A stretch of DNA of 64,000 nt. It comes from Takakia lepidozioides (Eukaryota > Streptophyta > Takakiopsida > Takakiales > Takakiaceae). Within the stretch, counting starts at the first letter, position 1. The number at the start of each line of letters is the position of its first letter. A model generated the notes under the pieces. That model worked only from the letters and a program-made list of their open reading frames with translations, was not told the origin of the DNA and made no database searches. The translations under genes were made by a program, and so were the position numbers. Below are positions 8,163-19,249 of the stretch, one piece after another. Location: positions 23,994,001 to 24,058,000 of the forward strand of contig CM060734.1 in assembly GCA_030704615.1 (NCBI GenBank), written 5' to 3'.

Positions 8163-11150
8163 CTTGTCAGGTCTTTGTCCATGTCTCGACGAGACATAAG
8201 TATCTTCCCTCTCTGATTTAGACCAGTGTACTTGGTGGTTCTTGTACACATTATCAACCAATCTCCCTTCTGTTTTCAGTTTTATGTGAACACCGCATAC
8301 GAATGAGGGACCAGTGCTCACCTGCAGCCTACAGGTCCAATTTAAATACAAACAAAAATGAGGGTCCCAACAAAAACCAACATCTACATTGGCATTGACA
8401 ATTTCAAAAGTCCCATGTGAAAGATTCTTACTAGATTAAGAAATGAAATCATGTTATCCCAAGTCGGTGATGGCACCCCTGAGTAACCTTTTTTCCGAGT
8501 CTCCATCATCGCCAGCCATCCCTCATTCACAATCTGCCCTGCCAAGTCCGCACGGGAAGGGTGTGGCTTGGCATCGAAAACGCACTCAATAGTGCGGGTG
8601 TACCTCCCAGCTGTCTCATCTTTCTCTTTGTCCTTCTCCCTGTCCTTCTCTTTCTCCTTTTCCTTTTCCTTCTCTTTCCCCTTTTCCTTTTCCTTCTCTT
8701 TTCCCTTCTCCTTCCCCTTCTCCTTCTCCTTCTCCTTCTTCTTGGACTTCTCTTTCTCCTTGGTCTTCCCAGGTGACTTGGCTACTACCTCCGGAGCCTT
8801 TGGATCTTCACCTTGCGACCCCCCTTCCTGCCTTTCTGTGGAGTTGCCTGCGCGTCTGGCTCCTTGGCGGCCAATGAAGCTATGTTCCTCTGGTACTCTT
8901 CGTCGTTCAAAGGTGCCAGCATCTCCGCATGGTTGTTCAAATACTTCATTTTCTGCTCTTGAAATGTCGTGTGCTCTGGAGGGCAGTCGAGGTACCATCC
9001 ACAGTCCCTGAAGTGGGCAGGACTCCAGTCCCTCAAGATACCAGCTGTGTACATGGTGGGATCGTTGGCAGGGTCGGACCACATGTCCAGGTAATCTGGG
9101 ATTCCACTCAGGTGTTTTCCTTCCATCAGCACATATTTAGTGTACCTGCGGAGGCTCAAACAAACACCACCCCCAAAACAAGATATCAAAAAGCAGCAGA
9201 TGATCGGTGGCGATCATCACTTTCACATGAGAGAGAATGCAACATGGGTTGGCAAATCCTTATGATTATGTAGACTGCACAACTGGGAAATGTGATGATC
9301 GGCACCGACCATCACTTCATTCATCAGAAACAAACTGCCTATGATAACAAAGGCAGGATTAAGAATGGAAACATGGACATGATCTGCAGTATTCATTTGT
9401 TTGACTGGAGAATATCATAGTAGTGGAAGTGATGATCGGTACCGACCATCACCAAACTGTTGTGTAGCAGAAAAGAAATATTAGGCTTTTCTCAATAAGG
9501 CATGACAAAATTTCAAAGATTGTGATGGATAGGCTTAAGGTACTGCACCTGTACACAACACGCATCATCGCCCACTCCCCTCCAACTTGACTGTCGAAAT
9601 CGTTCGACCTCAATATGTTACCATCCTTGGAGAACTCGCGGAAGAAACAGTACCGCCACGTGATACCTTTCCACTTTCTAATGTACGCCTCCAAGGTCAT
9701 CTGTGGTGGTGAGACCATCGAAATATTCAAGTCCTTCAAATTCTGCTCCAGGACAAGAATGGCGCGTTTCTCCAGCTGCAATGGGAACATCTATCCGAAT
9801 TGCGCATGACAAAGCTATAGGATAATTCATGTACAATAGGCACTTGAATCCACAAATACCTGACTCCAAAATGTGGCCTTGTGAAGCCACTGATAAAAAA
9901 CAATGTCACTTATTCCCTCGACCTTTGTGCCAGGCTGGCTTGTGCTTTTTGGGAACTGATTCAGATCCTTCACCGTCTTATTCGAGTTCCAAATCTCAAG
10001 CCATCTAACTTTTGTCTGGGGGTCGACCATGGAGAGAGCCCGCCTGTGCAATTTCTCCTGTTGCATCTCTGGATGTACATGCTTGTCGTAGTGGGATTTG
10101 ATTTGGAGAAGGAACTCCTCCCCAAGTCCGGGATCCACTATTCTCAATTGCTTCAGGAAGGCGGACATCAGCTTCATCCTCCTTATCTCGTACTCCTTCT
10201 TTATGGCTGCTCCAACACCTTTAGCAGTCCTCAGCTCCTCTGCTGTAGTGCGGTAGTACTCAGATTTCCCCCTCTCGGCGCCCTCCGTTTCTTCTCCAAC
10301 TTCACAATCTGCATGTGAGTCAGCGGCTGTTAGTCGGTGGTATGTACAGACAATGTTTCGTGAGAATACACATTGCATAGTTATGAAAAATTTAACGATT
10401 GGACTTGAAATGCGCACATGCAATTTGAGAGGCAGTGGGGTTTTTAGGATGTCCTACTTGTTCACGTCATGCATAGCTGTCAGAAGTCTCGCGATGTCGT
10501 TCCCAGGATCCAGAACCATTGCCTCCACAGCACAATGCTTGTCCTTGTCTTTTGAATGGTGTTTCGCAATGTACCCCATCCAAGCTAGCAGGCGATGGTT
10601 CCCGTCCCAGACATAGAACATATGGTTGCAGAATTGCTAGGTGTTATGTCCAAGTAGCAGAGAGTCCTCAAACTCATCATTCACATCCTTCCAGCAATCA
10701 TCCCAGTTGTCTGTTATCTCTGGGCTCACTTTTGTGTTGTGACCATTAGTATCCTTCAGTGCGATGTAGAAAACTTGTGCACCCATTCTGTACCCGTGCA
10801 CAAAATCTGTTTCCAACTTGGTAATGTCATGCGAAAGTGGAGGACGAACAACAGGCATGGAGATCATCCGGCAGAGAGGGATTTCATTGAATGCTTAAGT
10901 AGATGGATGGTAGATTGCAAAAACAATCTGATACTTAACTCTAGGCAGTAAGATAACTTACAAAAACGATCATGTCCCTAATAACCTCTTGGGAATTTAC
11001 CTTTTGATATGACATAAGTTCTTTCACCTTGTCAAGGTAGTGCAATTCAGGCTCGTCTGTGTCTTCGCTGTTCTCAGAACTCTTCGTGGAGTCATCCCCT
11101 TCTCCAGAGCCCTTTGCATCTGTTTCTCCCTGCTTAGACTTTACATTTTT
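8163..11150 (-). CDS. ParB-like domain gene, upstream part of a ParB/DNA-methyltransferase-like protein
   Basis: An intron-rich gene read from likely exons 10962-11150, 10458-10888, 9860-10308, 9549-9775, 8432-9145 and 8163-8322, most ending at GTAAGT-like donors and starting after CAG. In order it encodes an acidic Ser/Glu-rich N-terminus, a ParB-like domain, a charged helical region (KKEYEIRRMKLMSAFLKQL), a segment with WKGITWRYCFFREF, a KYVLMEGKHLSGIPDYL segment, and a long Lys/Glu low-complexity tract (about 8640-8760). The methyltransferase-like exons at 6588-7180 lie downstream on the same strand. Defects: an in-frame TAG at about 10637, and a frame change at a C6 run (8819-8824) just before the Lys/Glu tract. 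Palindromes lie in or beside several introns. No product name can be given. Exon phases are not fully reconciled. Confidence 0.55.
9198..9452. repeat. palindrome cluster, intron between exons at 9145 and 9549
   Basis: Three copies lie in one intron: 9198-9221 (centre GGTGGC), 9291-9315 (GGCACC centre) and 9429-9452 (GGTACC centre). In the last two, the left arm is GATGATCGG while the right arm is CCGACCATC. The one asymmetric position would be a G-U pair in the minus-strand transcript and an A-C mismatch in the plus strand, so the copies fit the minus orientation of the surrounding gene. Confidence 0.8.
10458..10888 (-). pseudogene. ParB/sulfiredoxin-like domain exon
   Basis: The frame reads FNEIPLCRMISMP, VVRPPLSHDITKLETDF, GYRMGAQVF and later FYVWDGNHRLLAWMGYI, then HCAVEAMVLD. 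This order (IPL strand, V-pro segment, I..L helix, G-R, then a strand ending in DGNHRL.A) is the signature of the ParB N-terminal/Srx fold, where DG(N/H)HR lies at the nucleotide-binding site. In prokaryotic and phage proteins such a domain is often fused to a DNA methyltransferase, which fits the methyltransferase-like exons downstream. A TAG at 10637 lies between the two halves of the domain, with the frame conserved on both sides, so this copy is probably broken. The exon ends near a GTAGGA donor at 10452-10457. Confidence 0.6.
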
Positions 11151-11215
11151 CTGCATACCCAAAACCCACAAGAGCAACATTCAACTGGTGTTCTGGAAAC
11201 AGACATTTTTAAACA

Positions 11216-11436
11216 GTGATGATCGGTACCGACCATCACTTTGTCTTCTAACAAATGAATGGAAAATCTAGTTGGTTTCCCAATGCACCTTGACTCAGTT
11301 CTCACTATACTGAGATGATCGGTGCCGACCATCAGGATGATGCAAGCGATGATAAGTACCCAACATCACAACAAGACAACACTGGGATGCATACACCCAT
11401 GAGGTCTGAATGTGATGGTCGGCACCGATCATCACT
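11216..11436. repeat. palindrome cluster with a change of orientation
   Basis: Copies at 11216-11240 and 11312-11335 have the minus-type asymmetry (GATGATCGG / CCGACCATC). A degenerate copy is at 11348-11369. The copy at 11411-11436 has the opposite asymmetry (GATGGTCGG / CCGATCATC). The switch between 11335 and 11411 coincides with the change from minus-strand exons on the left to plus-strand exons on the right. Confidence 0.75.
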
Positions 11437-11496
11437 CTTAGTCAAAATCCCTTCTTTCACTCACTGAACTTTTTAGCGAAGGAATGGACCTCGAAG

Positions 11497-11817
11497 CGAT
11501 GTCAGCCACACATCATCGCTTTTGTGTCACTGCGATTTCTCCTATGAATTATCTGGACCTCTTTCATCCTAAATCTTTACAGTACGCAAAGGGTTGGTCT
11601 CCTCTTTTGGATTCTGGTGTAGTGCCAATCCGTTCAAAAAGTGATGATCGGTACCGATCATCACAATCAGACTGCCTTGGGAAGCACAACCCATGAGGTC
11701 TGCATGTGATGGTTGGCACCGATCATCACTTTCCAGCAGAATTCCGCATTTCATTGTATGAGATTTAGAGCAAAGAAATGGACTTGGAAGCGATGGTCGC
11801 CCCCCAGCGTTCATGCA
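11497..11817. repeat. palindrome cluster, plus-type, joined to a truncated exon
   Basis: A perfect copy is at 11640-11665 and a plus-type copy at 11705-11730. Two copies of a longer relative (starting GAATGGACCT or AAATGGACTT, then GAAGCGATG) begin near 11480 and 11778. The last one is cut off at about 11803 and runs straight into methyltransferase-like coding sequence (PAFMQTLLESCS). Confidence 0.7.
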
Positions 11818-12527
11818 GACGCTCTTGGAGTCATGCAGCCACCATTCTGCAAGGGTGGTCGACCTCACACTATCCACAGGTTTGTTGGTTCAATACTGTT
11901 TCCATTTTCGAGGTCTTCCAGTTTGCATCCGATTTTGCATCCTCTACAACCTTCTTGAGGCTTTTTGTCTTGGCAAGTGCGACTTACCATGCTTGCAAGG
12001 TTGGCGGGAGAAGCCTTTTTGGCATGGAGGGCGACACCGAACTATTCAAGAGTGTCCTCCTCCCTCTTGTGTCTGGCTCTACGTCTGGCACACAGACTGA
12101 ACAAATTCAAATCAGAAATGATGAGGATACCGAGGATAAGCAGATCGACAACGACTTTTCATGTGAGTAAGTCGGCCATGGAATTGTCATTCCAGTTTGG
12201 GTGCTTGTTCAATTTTGCAGACATCAAATTTACAGTTCTAACTTTAATCATGCTGTGACTTGCAGGAACGGCATCGATGGATCTTCAGGAGAAACCCCCA
12301 TTTGTGCCGAGACTGTTTTCGACAGTCCCCTTTCCACTTTTGTGCTTCCTGTCTATGCCGAAGCAATGGCACTTCAAATGGCCGAGGCTCTATCCCCTGA
12401 CTTCTTATTGCCCGATCGCAGGAGTAGCCATCGTAGATCCGGAGTTCTTAAATTCTTGGACTTGGATGCAGAGGACGCGGGGATACATTGTACTGACTCT
12501 GAGTCAGACCGAACTTCGCACTTTTAA
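11806..12527 (+). pseudogene. DNA-methyltransferase-like C-terminal exons (motif I), 5'-truncated
   Basis: Exons about 11806-11879, 11978-12166 and 12266-12527. The first gives PAFMQTLLESCS and VVDLTLSTG, the second TYHACKVGGRSLFGMEGD and ELFKSV, and the third an acidic tail ending SDRTSHF before TAA. This is the AdoMet-binding motif I of a beta-class DNA methyltransferase (general form D-F-GSGTT...AA..LGR...G.E.D..Y) with altered residues. The same three exons with the same intron positions occur at 18115-19030 on the other strand. Here the first exon lacks its 5' half and is joined to a palindromic repeat, and the second acceptor is one base out of phase. It is therefore broken, probably the severed 3' end of the gene at 6588-11150. 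Confidence 0.6.
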
Positions 12528-12569
12528 TGTTCTGTTTATATCCTATTCGGAAATGATTGAATTCCCTTG

Positions 12570-12840
12570 CCTCATTGCAGTTGTTCCGGCAGAAAAGAAA
12601 ATGAAACAAACAATCCACTCGGATTCAATCTTCATGAATCCATCCCACAAACCCCTCACACTCATGTCATATCCATTGTGCATTCATCTATTGTGTATTT
12701 GTGCATCCTCCATTCAAGAATGTTTTCTATTATTCAACATCCATCCCACATTCATCCATCTGCTTGCATTGTTCCCACACATCCATCTATTTCTCATCCA
12801 CTCTACAGTCATCCATCCTGCATTCATCTGTTGCTTTCAG
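12570..12840. repeat. degenerate CATCCATTCATC-type microsatellite
   Basis: Imperfect repeats of CATCCATTC/CATTCATC over about 250 bp. A related GATGAAT array lies at 17765-18010 and a shorter one at 895-980. There is no coding frame. Confidence 0.6.
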
Positions 12841-12940
12841 GTGGGAATGACCACGTCCTTTTATTATTTCGTCCAACTTGTTTCCGCGGTTGAGGGTGCT
12901 CTTCCGCGGAAATATACTTTGCTTCTTACTTGGCGCACGT

Positions 12941-13009
12941 TGACGTGGCGTTTAAGCTCGATGACGTGGAGTGAGCCCGGTGACGTGGCGTTCGCTCAAG
13001 GCGACGTGG
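12941..13009. promoter_or_regulatory. four phased TGACGTGG-type motifs
   Basis: TGACGTGG occurs at 12941-12948, 12962-12969 and 12981-12988, and CGACGTGG at 13002-13009, with spacings of 21, 19 and 21 bp (about two helical turns). ACGT-core sites of this form bind plant bZIP factors and the sequence also fits the unfolded-protein-response element. Whether a promoter is present is unknown; the nearest candidate gene (13419-14505) points towards this cluster, so it would lie at that gene's 3' side. Confidence 0.35.
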
Positions 13010-13418
13010 CGTGAGCGCTGCTGCGCTCACTCCGAGGCATCCCTGCCTTCTATGCCTACGCCTCCAGTATGATTGTGCCATTTTAAGGTCTTGCAGCCTG
13101 ACATGAGTCAAAGCATTTGAGGCGCATAAAGTCTCACAGGGGTGGAAGGGCAGGGAATCTTGAGCAGCCCGAGGGCATTTGGTCGCGCTGAAGGCTATGA
13201 AGTTAGGGGTGAGCCAGAGAAAGGAGGGGGCGCCGCCAGAAGTTGTCTATTCATCGAGGAAGAAGAAAAGGGGGGGGGGGAGACTCCAGAAACCTTGTGA
13301 GATTTGGAGAGTAGGGATTTGCTGCATGATGAGCATCTAGCTTAGGAGTAGCAAGATAGAAATGAAAGTGGCTCAAGGATGATGAAAGCTATGTGCTCAA
13401 TCCGAGCGGCACCCTGCT

Positions 13419-14505
13419 TTACTCAGACCTTGGTTTAACCGTGGTAGGAGCCAGAGGGGGGATAGAGGGGACGGTCATTTTAGTTGAACTATCTGCTGCT
13501 ACTTCAACAGGCTTAGGAATACTTTGCCTCTGTCTCTTGCGACTAATGCCAGAAGAATACTCAGTTAATTTGTAATCTGTGCCCCTGGGGACCTGGCTGT
13601 CTTTGCTCCAGCCCAAAGCTCTTGCTATTTCTCAACTCCACCCATATCCTCTGTCTTATACCCACCGTCCTCCATATCAAGACACAAGCAAGCTTCGTCG
13701 AAGAGATGTATGATATAGACGAGCATCGAAAGCTTTGTCTGTGGCTTACCACCCACTACAATCTCAAAGTATTCACCGCCCTGGGAGTTGCAGGGTGTAC
13801 AACCTGCTTTTCTCCAAATAACAATTCGTCGTTGGTTATGGCGGTGAGTGAAACCAGTCTTAAAGCAAACACTTCCCATTGTGTCCTTGAACTCCACATT
13901 GACTATGTTGAAGGGGTTGTTGGGTTCCGTAAACCCATAGCTCTGTTCTTTCAGTTTCTTTCTGTTCAGGGACCTGGAATGGTAGCATGTCTCCCTCTCT
14001 CTCGATACTTTGGCTCCTGGCCTCAAGACTGCAACAAACAATGTCTTAAAAGTACATTCTACTTTGGCTCGTGAGCCCATGATGTAGCCATCTGTGGACT
14101 TCATAAGGTTTCTCCTTTCTTTCTTTCATTTTGTCTCCTGTGAGAGGCCATTGTGCAAAAATTCATTTCTATTCTCCCTCTTTTCTCTACCTACATGAGG
14201 CAGCCTGTCTCCATGCACCAATTTGAGTTTTTTGGCACATTTAGTTTTCCTTGTTCTTTGGGCCTCCTGTGGACCATAATAAATTCGTTCTTCACTTTTC
14301 TTCTTTCTTAGACGAGAAATGGGTGAACACCCAAGATCAAACTTTATGAATTGAAAACCTCTCCAACCATACACATAGGCAACGTAGCTCAACTGATTGC
14401 CCAGCCAGTGGACATCAATGATATTGTGAGTGCTCATTACAACTAGAATCTTCTCGGATTCTAGAGAAAAGACATGGATCTCTACCTTGTAAAGTTCTTC
14501 ATCAA
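13419..14505 (-). CDS. unrecognised protein, possibly one interrupted exon
   Basis: On the minus strand the frame is open from a possible acceptor near 14505 (FDEELYKVEIHVFSLE) through WLGNQLSYVAYVYGW and RLRKKKSEERIYYGPQEAQR to a TGA near 14126. It then continues in the same frame (MKSTDGYIMGSRAKVECTFK, ... GFTEPNNPFNIVNVEFKDT) to 13625. A small frame change leads into a Lys/Arg/Pro-rich tail ending VKPRSE at 13419. The total is about 350 residues. I do not recognise a domain. Composition is protein-like throughout, so a real gene or a recent pseudogene with one stop and one frameshift is likely. It sits between TE insertions, so upstream exons may be displaced. Confidence 0.4.
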
Positions 14506-14721
14506 ACTATGTCAACTGTGCACATTTGGCCATCGCCTCCTTTTGCATAAAGTAGGGGGTCTGCAATAATGTATAGCCTCGCTTCATCAGGAAGGTCAGC
14601 CCAAAATTTACAAGAGCTTGATTGAACAGGACACAATATTGCTTCAAGAAGTAGCCCCTACCTCCTCAACAACATGGCGAGCTCAAACTAGAGGAGAAAA
14701 AGATAGACAGAGCAGTGGAAG

Positions 14722-17592
14722 GTGACATGGCGCACAATTGCGCACATGGTCCTTTCATACCATGCCATCTCGACCCTCCAGAATCAATACTCCTGAAGGC
14801 AACACCTCCCTGACCCTTAGAATCACACCTCCTGCTATGACATCCAAGGTCGTAGGCGCTGTCTGCTGGAAATACACATAGTCCCCAGGGTGGAAACGCC
14901 GAACACTTGGCCGATATCCCCCTCCACGTATAGTGGTGTACCTCAATGTGTCTCGGTGTTGGGCAATAGCAAGGTTCTCAAAAGCCATAGGCATGACTCT
15001 CTTGAACAAATCTACCCACTGGGCACACGCTTGTGTCCACACATCCGGATCATCAAGGTTGAGAACTATTGCAGCCTCCCTGCGAATAGATGCAGGCAAA
15101 TCCGGCTCTCGGCCGAAGAGAAGAAAGTAAGGTGAGAAGGAGGCAAGTGAAGCTTGTTTGCTGAACCTATAGCCCATAGTTAGCCAAGGCAGCTGAAGGT
15201 CCCAATTTCCTAGGTGTCCCTTCTGCAAACCGTACTTGCGCAAACCTCTCTTGACTGTCTGAACAACTCTCTCCGCCAAGCCATCAGCCTCGGGATGATC
15301 CCGAGAAGTAGTGCGGTGATCTATCAAGGCTTGCTCACACAAATCCTGAAACTCTCCCAAGAACTCTCTCCCCTGGTCCGCGAGTACCTCGGCTGGAGCA
15401 CCAAAATGGCTAAGCACTCGATCTAAGAATGCATACGCAGCCCCCTCATTTGCATTGTCAGGCAATGCTACCAGTTCAATCCATTTGGAGAAGTGTTCCA
15501 CCATCACCAGCACATACTTGTTATGGCGAATCGTCAGTGGCAATGGGCCTGCAAAGTCAAGACTCCAACGATAGCCCAAACCCATAATGGGTAAAGGATG
15601 CAATTGTGGAGTAGGGGCGTTGAGAGAAGCCCGCACTCTATCACATACCATGCACCTTGCCACTAACTATTGCACATCCGTGTGCATGTCCCGCCACCAA
15701 TACTGCCCTTGTAGCAAACTATGAGTGCGCCGCACCCCAAAATGTCTCAACTCCTCATGGGTATGGTGTACCAATCGCGCTCGTTGTGTTGGATGAGACA
15801 CAATCCTCACTCGTCCATCCTCCCAGACCTGGAGTAGGTGAGTTCCCTCCCACTTGAATCTCTTGGCTCATTGTAGGACCCGATCCCTCTCCTTAGCAAT
15901 CACACTGACTGCTGTCTCTCCGGTACGAAGGTATGCCAACACTGCTGCATCTTCATGCACATCCTTAGCACCACCAAACTCCTCACTAGTCTCTGGATCG
16001 TCATGCACGCTATCTACATGACCAATCGCATGGGATGAACTAGCTTGAGCTCCCATTGCTAGAATGCACAAAAAGGCCGATGCATGCCATCCTGCAGACA
16101 CCATCTCCTCATCCGTCTCACCATGCCACCGAGCTCCAGTATCATCATGCTTGCTCGTGCATGGATTACGACTCAATCCATTTGCATCCCGATTGACAAT
16201 ACCGGCTCGATGCACCACCTGGAAGTCGTACTCTTGAAGCATAAGTGCCCACCGTGCAAGCTTCCCTGTAAGCTTGTCTGACTCCATCAACAATGGTTGG
16301 TGATCCGTGACAAGAGTGAAGAGATTGCCATAGAGGTAGCATTTGAAATGTGCCACTGCCCATATCGCAGCTAGACACTCCCCTTCATAGGAACTATATT
16401 TTGCCTCGGCATCATTGTTCGAGCGGCTAGCATATGCCACTACGAAACCTCTTCCCTCATCATCCACCTGTGTGAGCACTGCTTCAATCCCCAGCATACT
16501 CCAATCCGTATGTAGCTGGAAAGGCCGCCCCCGAATAGGCCGCCTCAGAATAGGTGCAGAAATCAATCGAGCCTTGAGTTCCTCAAAGGCTTCCTCCTGC
16601 TCCTCCTCCCACTGCCACTCTTGACCCACCTTGGTCAACTTGGTAAGAGCATTTGCAATGCTGCTAAATCCCTTGACAAACCATCGATAGTAGTTTGTCA
16701 ATCCCATGAAAGCACAAACTCTGCTCACATCCATGGGGCGTGGAATGCATGCAATGGCCTCCACCTTTGTCTGTTGAACACTCAATCCTCCAGGGTATAT
16801 TATGTGGCCCAGATACTCAATCTGATTGTGGAAGAACTTGCACTTTCTGGGGTGCAGTTTCAACCCGTGCGCTCTCAAGCGCTCAAACACCACCTGAAGG
16901 TGTATCTCATGCTCCTCAACCGTAGCACTAAAGACGATGATGTTATCAATATGGCACCGGACGAAGTCTAGCCCCGCGAGAATCCTATCCATGACCCTCT
17001 GAAACTCTGCAGGAGCATTCTTCAACCCAAACGGTAAGAACCGCCATTGGTACAAACAATCCTTCCCATGTTGGTCAATCCCCCAGAATGCCGTCTTTGC
17101 TTTTCAGCCTCTTTGATTGGCAACTGGTGGTAACCGGATCGCAAGTCCAATGTGCTAAACACCTTTGCATGCCCAATGACATCAAAGATCTCCTCTGGAG
17201 TTGGCATGGCATATCTATCGGGACTTAGTCTGACGGTTCACAGGACGATAGTCCCCACACATCCTTCTTTCTGTCCAATTGCCATAGATATCATTCTTAG
17301 CTGGCATCACCGTTGCCGAGGCATACTCCTCGCCTGACAACTCCACCAATCCAGCTTCGAACAACTCCATAGTCTGTGACTGGATCAATGACCTCTCCAT
17401 GTCACTATACCTGTAGGGCCTTCGAAAGATTGGCGTGTCACTTGTCAAATCAATACGAATCTCCTGACCCTTCAAACTCCCCAAATCCTTCAAACTGAAG
17501 GCAAAGCAATTTCTATAAGCCCTTAGAAATCGCTGGATCCTCCGTCTCTCTCCTCCGGTGACTGGGGGGATGCTAAACTGTGAGCGGCTCAC
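14722..17592 (-). mobile_element. Ty3/gypsy pol relic (RT, RNase H, integrase)
   Basis: Read on the minus strand in several frames. 17215-17592: RT N-terminus (MCGDYRPVN). 17022-17207: PTPEEIFDVIGHAKVFSTLDL. 15868-17055: RT palm and RNase H, with the catalytic YxDD position reading HIDN, then TLVTDHQPLL and NRDANGLSRNP. 14755-15663: integrase with WSLDFAGPL, LADQGREFLGEF and GLAERVVQTVKRGL. Frame breaks lie near 17215, 17055 and 15665, and the RT active site is mutated, so the copy is dead. Homology to the PHD-bearing relative at 2106 stops just after the integrase tail (CHLP, about 14722), so its PHD finger is absent. No LTRs are seen at either end. Confidence 0.85.
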
Positions 17593-17739
17593 GTGAGCAG
17601 AAAGATTCGTGAGCGTGAAGATACCAATCCGTGAGCAGAAAGATTCTCATGGATGAGGATGAATATCACCGCAAGGGCCTGTAACCGGGGATGGAAAAAC
17701 CATGCGGGACCTGTGTCCGTGGGAAAGTCTGCACACAAC

Positions 17740-18010
17740 GCGGCAGTAGTTTGCAACAATGTAGAAGAGACAATGGCAGCAAGCCGATGGAATGCGAATG
17801 AATGGAGGGTGGAATTTGGATGAATAATGGATGAAAGTCGATGGATGATAAATGAAGTAGATGGATGAAATTTTGGTGGATGGTGTGAGTTTGATGAATG
17901 AATGTTGGATGAATTTTGGATGTTCAGGGATGCAATCCGGCACATTGATGGATTAATGCATGCTCATATCATTGGATGAATGTTTGAAAAGAATGTGGAT
18001 GTTGAGATTC
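17740..18010. repeat. GATGAAT-type microsatellite
   Basis: Imperfect repeats of GGATGAAT and GATGGATGAA, mainly 17765-17900, continuing weakly to 18010. They lie between the gypsy relic and the methyltransferase-like exons. No gene is seen. Confidence 0.6.
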
Positions 18011-18114
18011 TCTATTGTTGACGTCTGCAGGATGGATGAACGGGCACAAGCATTATTGAAACCATAGAAGTCGATATTGCTTCATTATCCATAGAAAGTC
18101 CGAAAATTTATGGG

Positions 18115-19030
18115 TCATTTCGATTGTCCAGATCCACTAGTAGAGGAGCTTTCATTGGAAACTGAAGCACAACTATCAATGAACACCATAGTCCCACTAT
18201 GCACACGTCCATTCCTGCCACAAACCTGTCTAGGGGGAGATGTTTCGAGAGCAAATGTTTTTGCTGCAGCCTCAGCATAACATGACAATTCAAGCATGGG
18301 TGGCGGACTTGGAAAGAAGTCCGGGTTCGCATAGAAAGGGAGGAACCTAGGCGTAGTTGGGCTCCTGCAAAATTTTGCAAACTTTCATGAGAATCCCCAA
18401 TTCCGACGCCACAACGGAGTCCCATGCAAAGAAGAAAAAGCACATGACTTACTCACAATCAAAATCGTCGTCATTTTCGATGTCCTCGTAATCCAACGGC
18501 ACTGTTGTGGCAGCGGCATCTGTCTGGGTACCTGAGGTGAAGCCCTCATGGAGGGGAGCAATTACCTCTTTGTACAGCTCTCCATCCCCCTCAAAGGCGA
18601 ACAGATGTCTTCCAGCAGCCTTGCAGGCATGGAACGATGCCCCTGCCAGACGAATAAACCAAATGAGCCACGATATGCGCACGAACCTGCACTTTCGAAC
18701 TACAACAATGAAGGCAGATTATTGCTAGAGTATGAAGGCCGAACCTGTTCTAAGAGTGAGGTCAACAACACGGGACCCTTCAACACTGCAAGACTCGATG
18801 ACTGTCTGCATGAATGCAGGACTCTTTTCCCGTGCACCTCTCCATGGCTCTCCGGAATTCCACAGCACAATAAGTGAGGCGTCCACGTAGTTGTAGATAA
18901 AATCATCATCCACGGGATCGCAAGACGAGTCAACATGCGTTCCCCCTTTCAAGACCTGGAACTCCTTGACGGATGACGGTGTGGATGGGTAGCGTTCTCT
19001 TATGAGACAATGTGCATCAAAAGCTCGTGT
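18115..19030 (-). CDS. DNA-methyltransferase-like C-terminal exons (motif I), second copy
   Basis: Three exons with good splice signals: 18745-19030, 18453-18643 and 18115-18364. Exon 1 gives TRAFDAHCLIRERYP, VDASLIVLWNSGEPW, KSPAFMQTVIESCS and RVVDLTLRT. Exon 2 completes G-ASFHACKAAGRHLFAF and EGDGELYKEVIAPL. Exon 3 is a Ser/Pro-rich tail ending SGSGQSK and TGA. Spliced, exon 1 and 2 join in frame across the motif I glycine. The pattern W...KSP.FM...I...S..G..VVD....TG....A...AGR....E.D..LY matches beta-class DNA methyltransferases, where the segment before motif I normally reads KP..L. The motif I loop differs from the usual GSGTT, so activity is uncertain. All three exons are open and in phase, unlike the copy at 11806-12527. 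No motif IV exon was found upstream. Confidence 0.6.
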
Positions 19031-19249
19031 CTACGAAATGAAAACACCGGACTCAGTCAGGCGAACGCCAAGGCAACATCAAGGTAGGTAGCAGATGACA
19101 ACCTTGCACTACGATTTTGTCAATGCAAGGATGCAGGAGAAGATTGACAGCGCAAAAGGAAAATAAGTCTATCCAAACACGGGGAACATTTCTACAAGAT
19201 TTAATGAAATGGAGGATACGACATACCTTCTGGCCTGGGAAGTCCCCCT

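Noticed and set aside
8561-9011. Long plus-strand frames rich in Leu or Ser/Phe.
   Set aside because: They are complements of the CTTCTC/GAGAAG low-complexity tract that encodes Lys/Glu on the minus strand.
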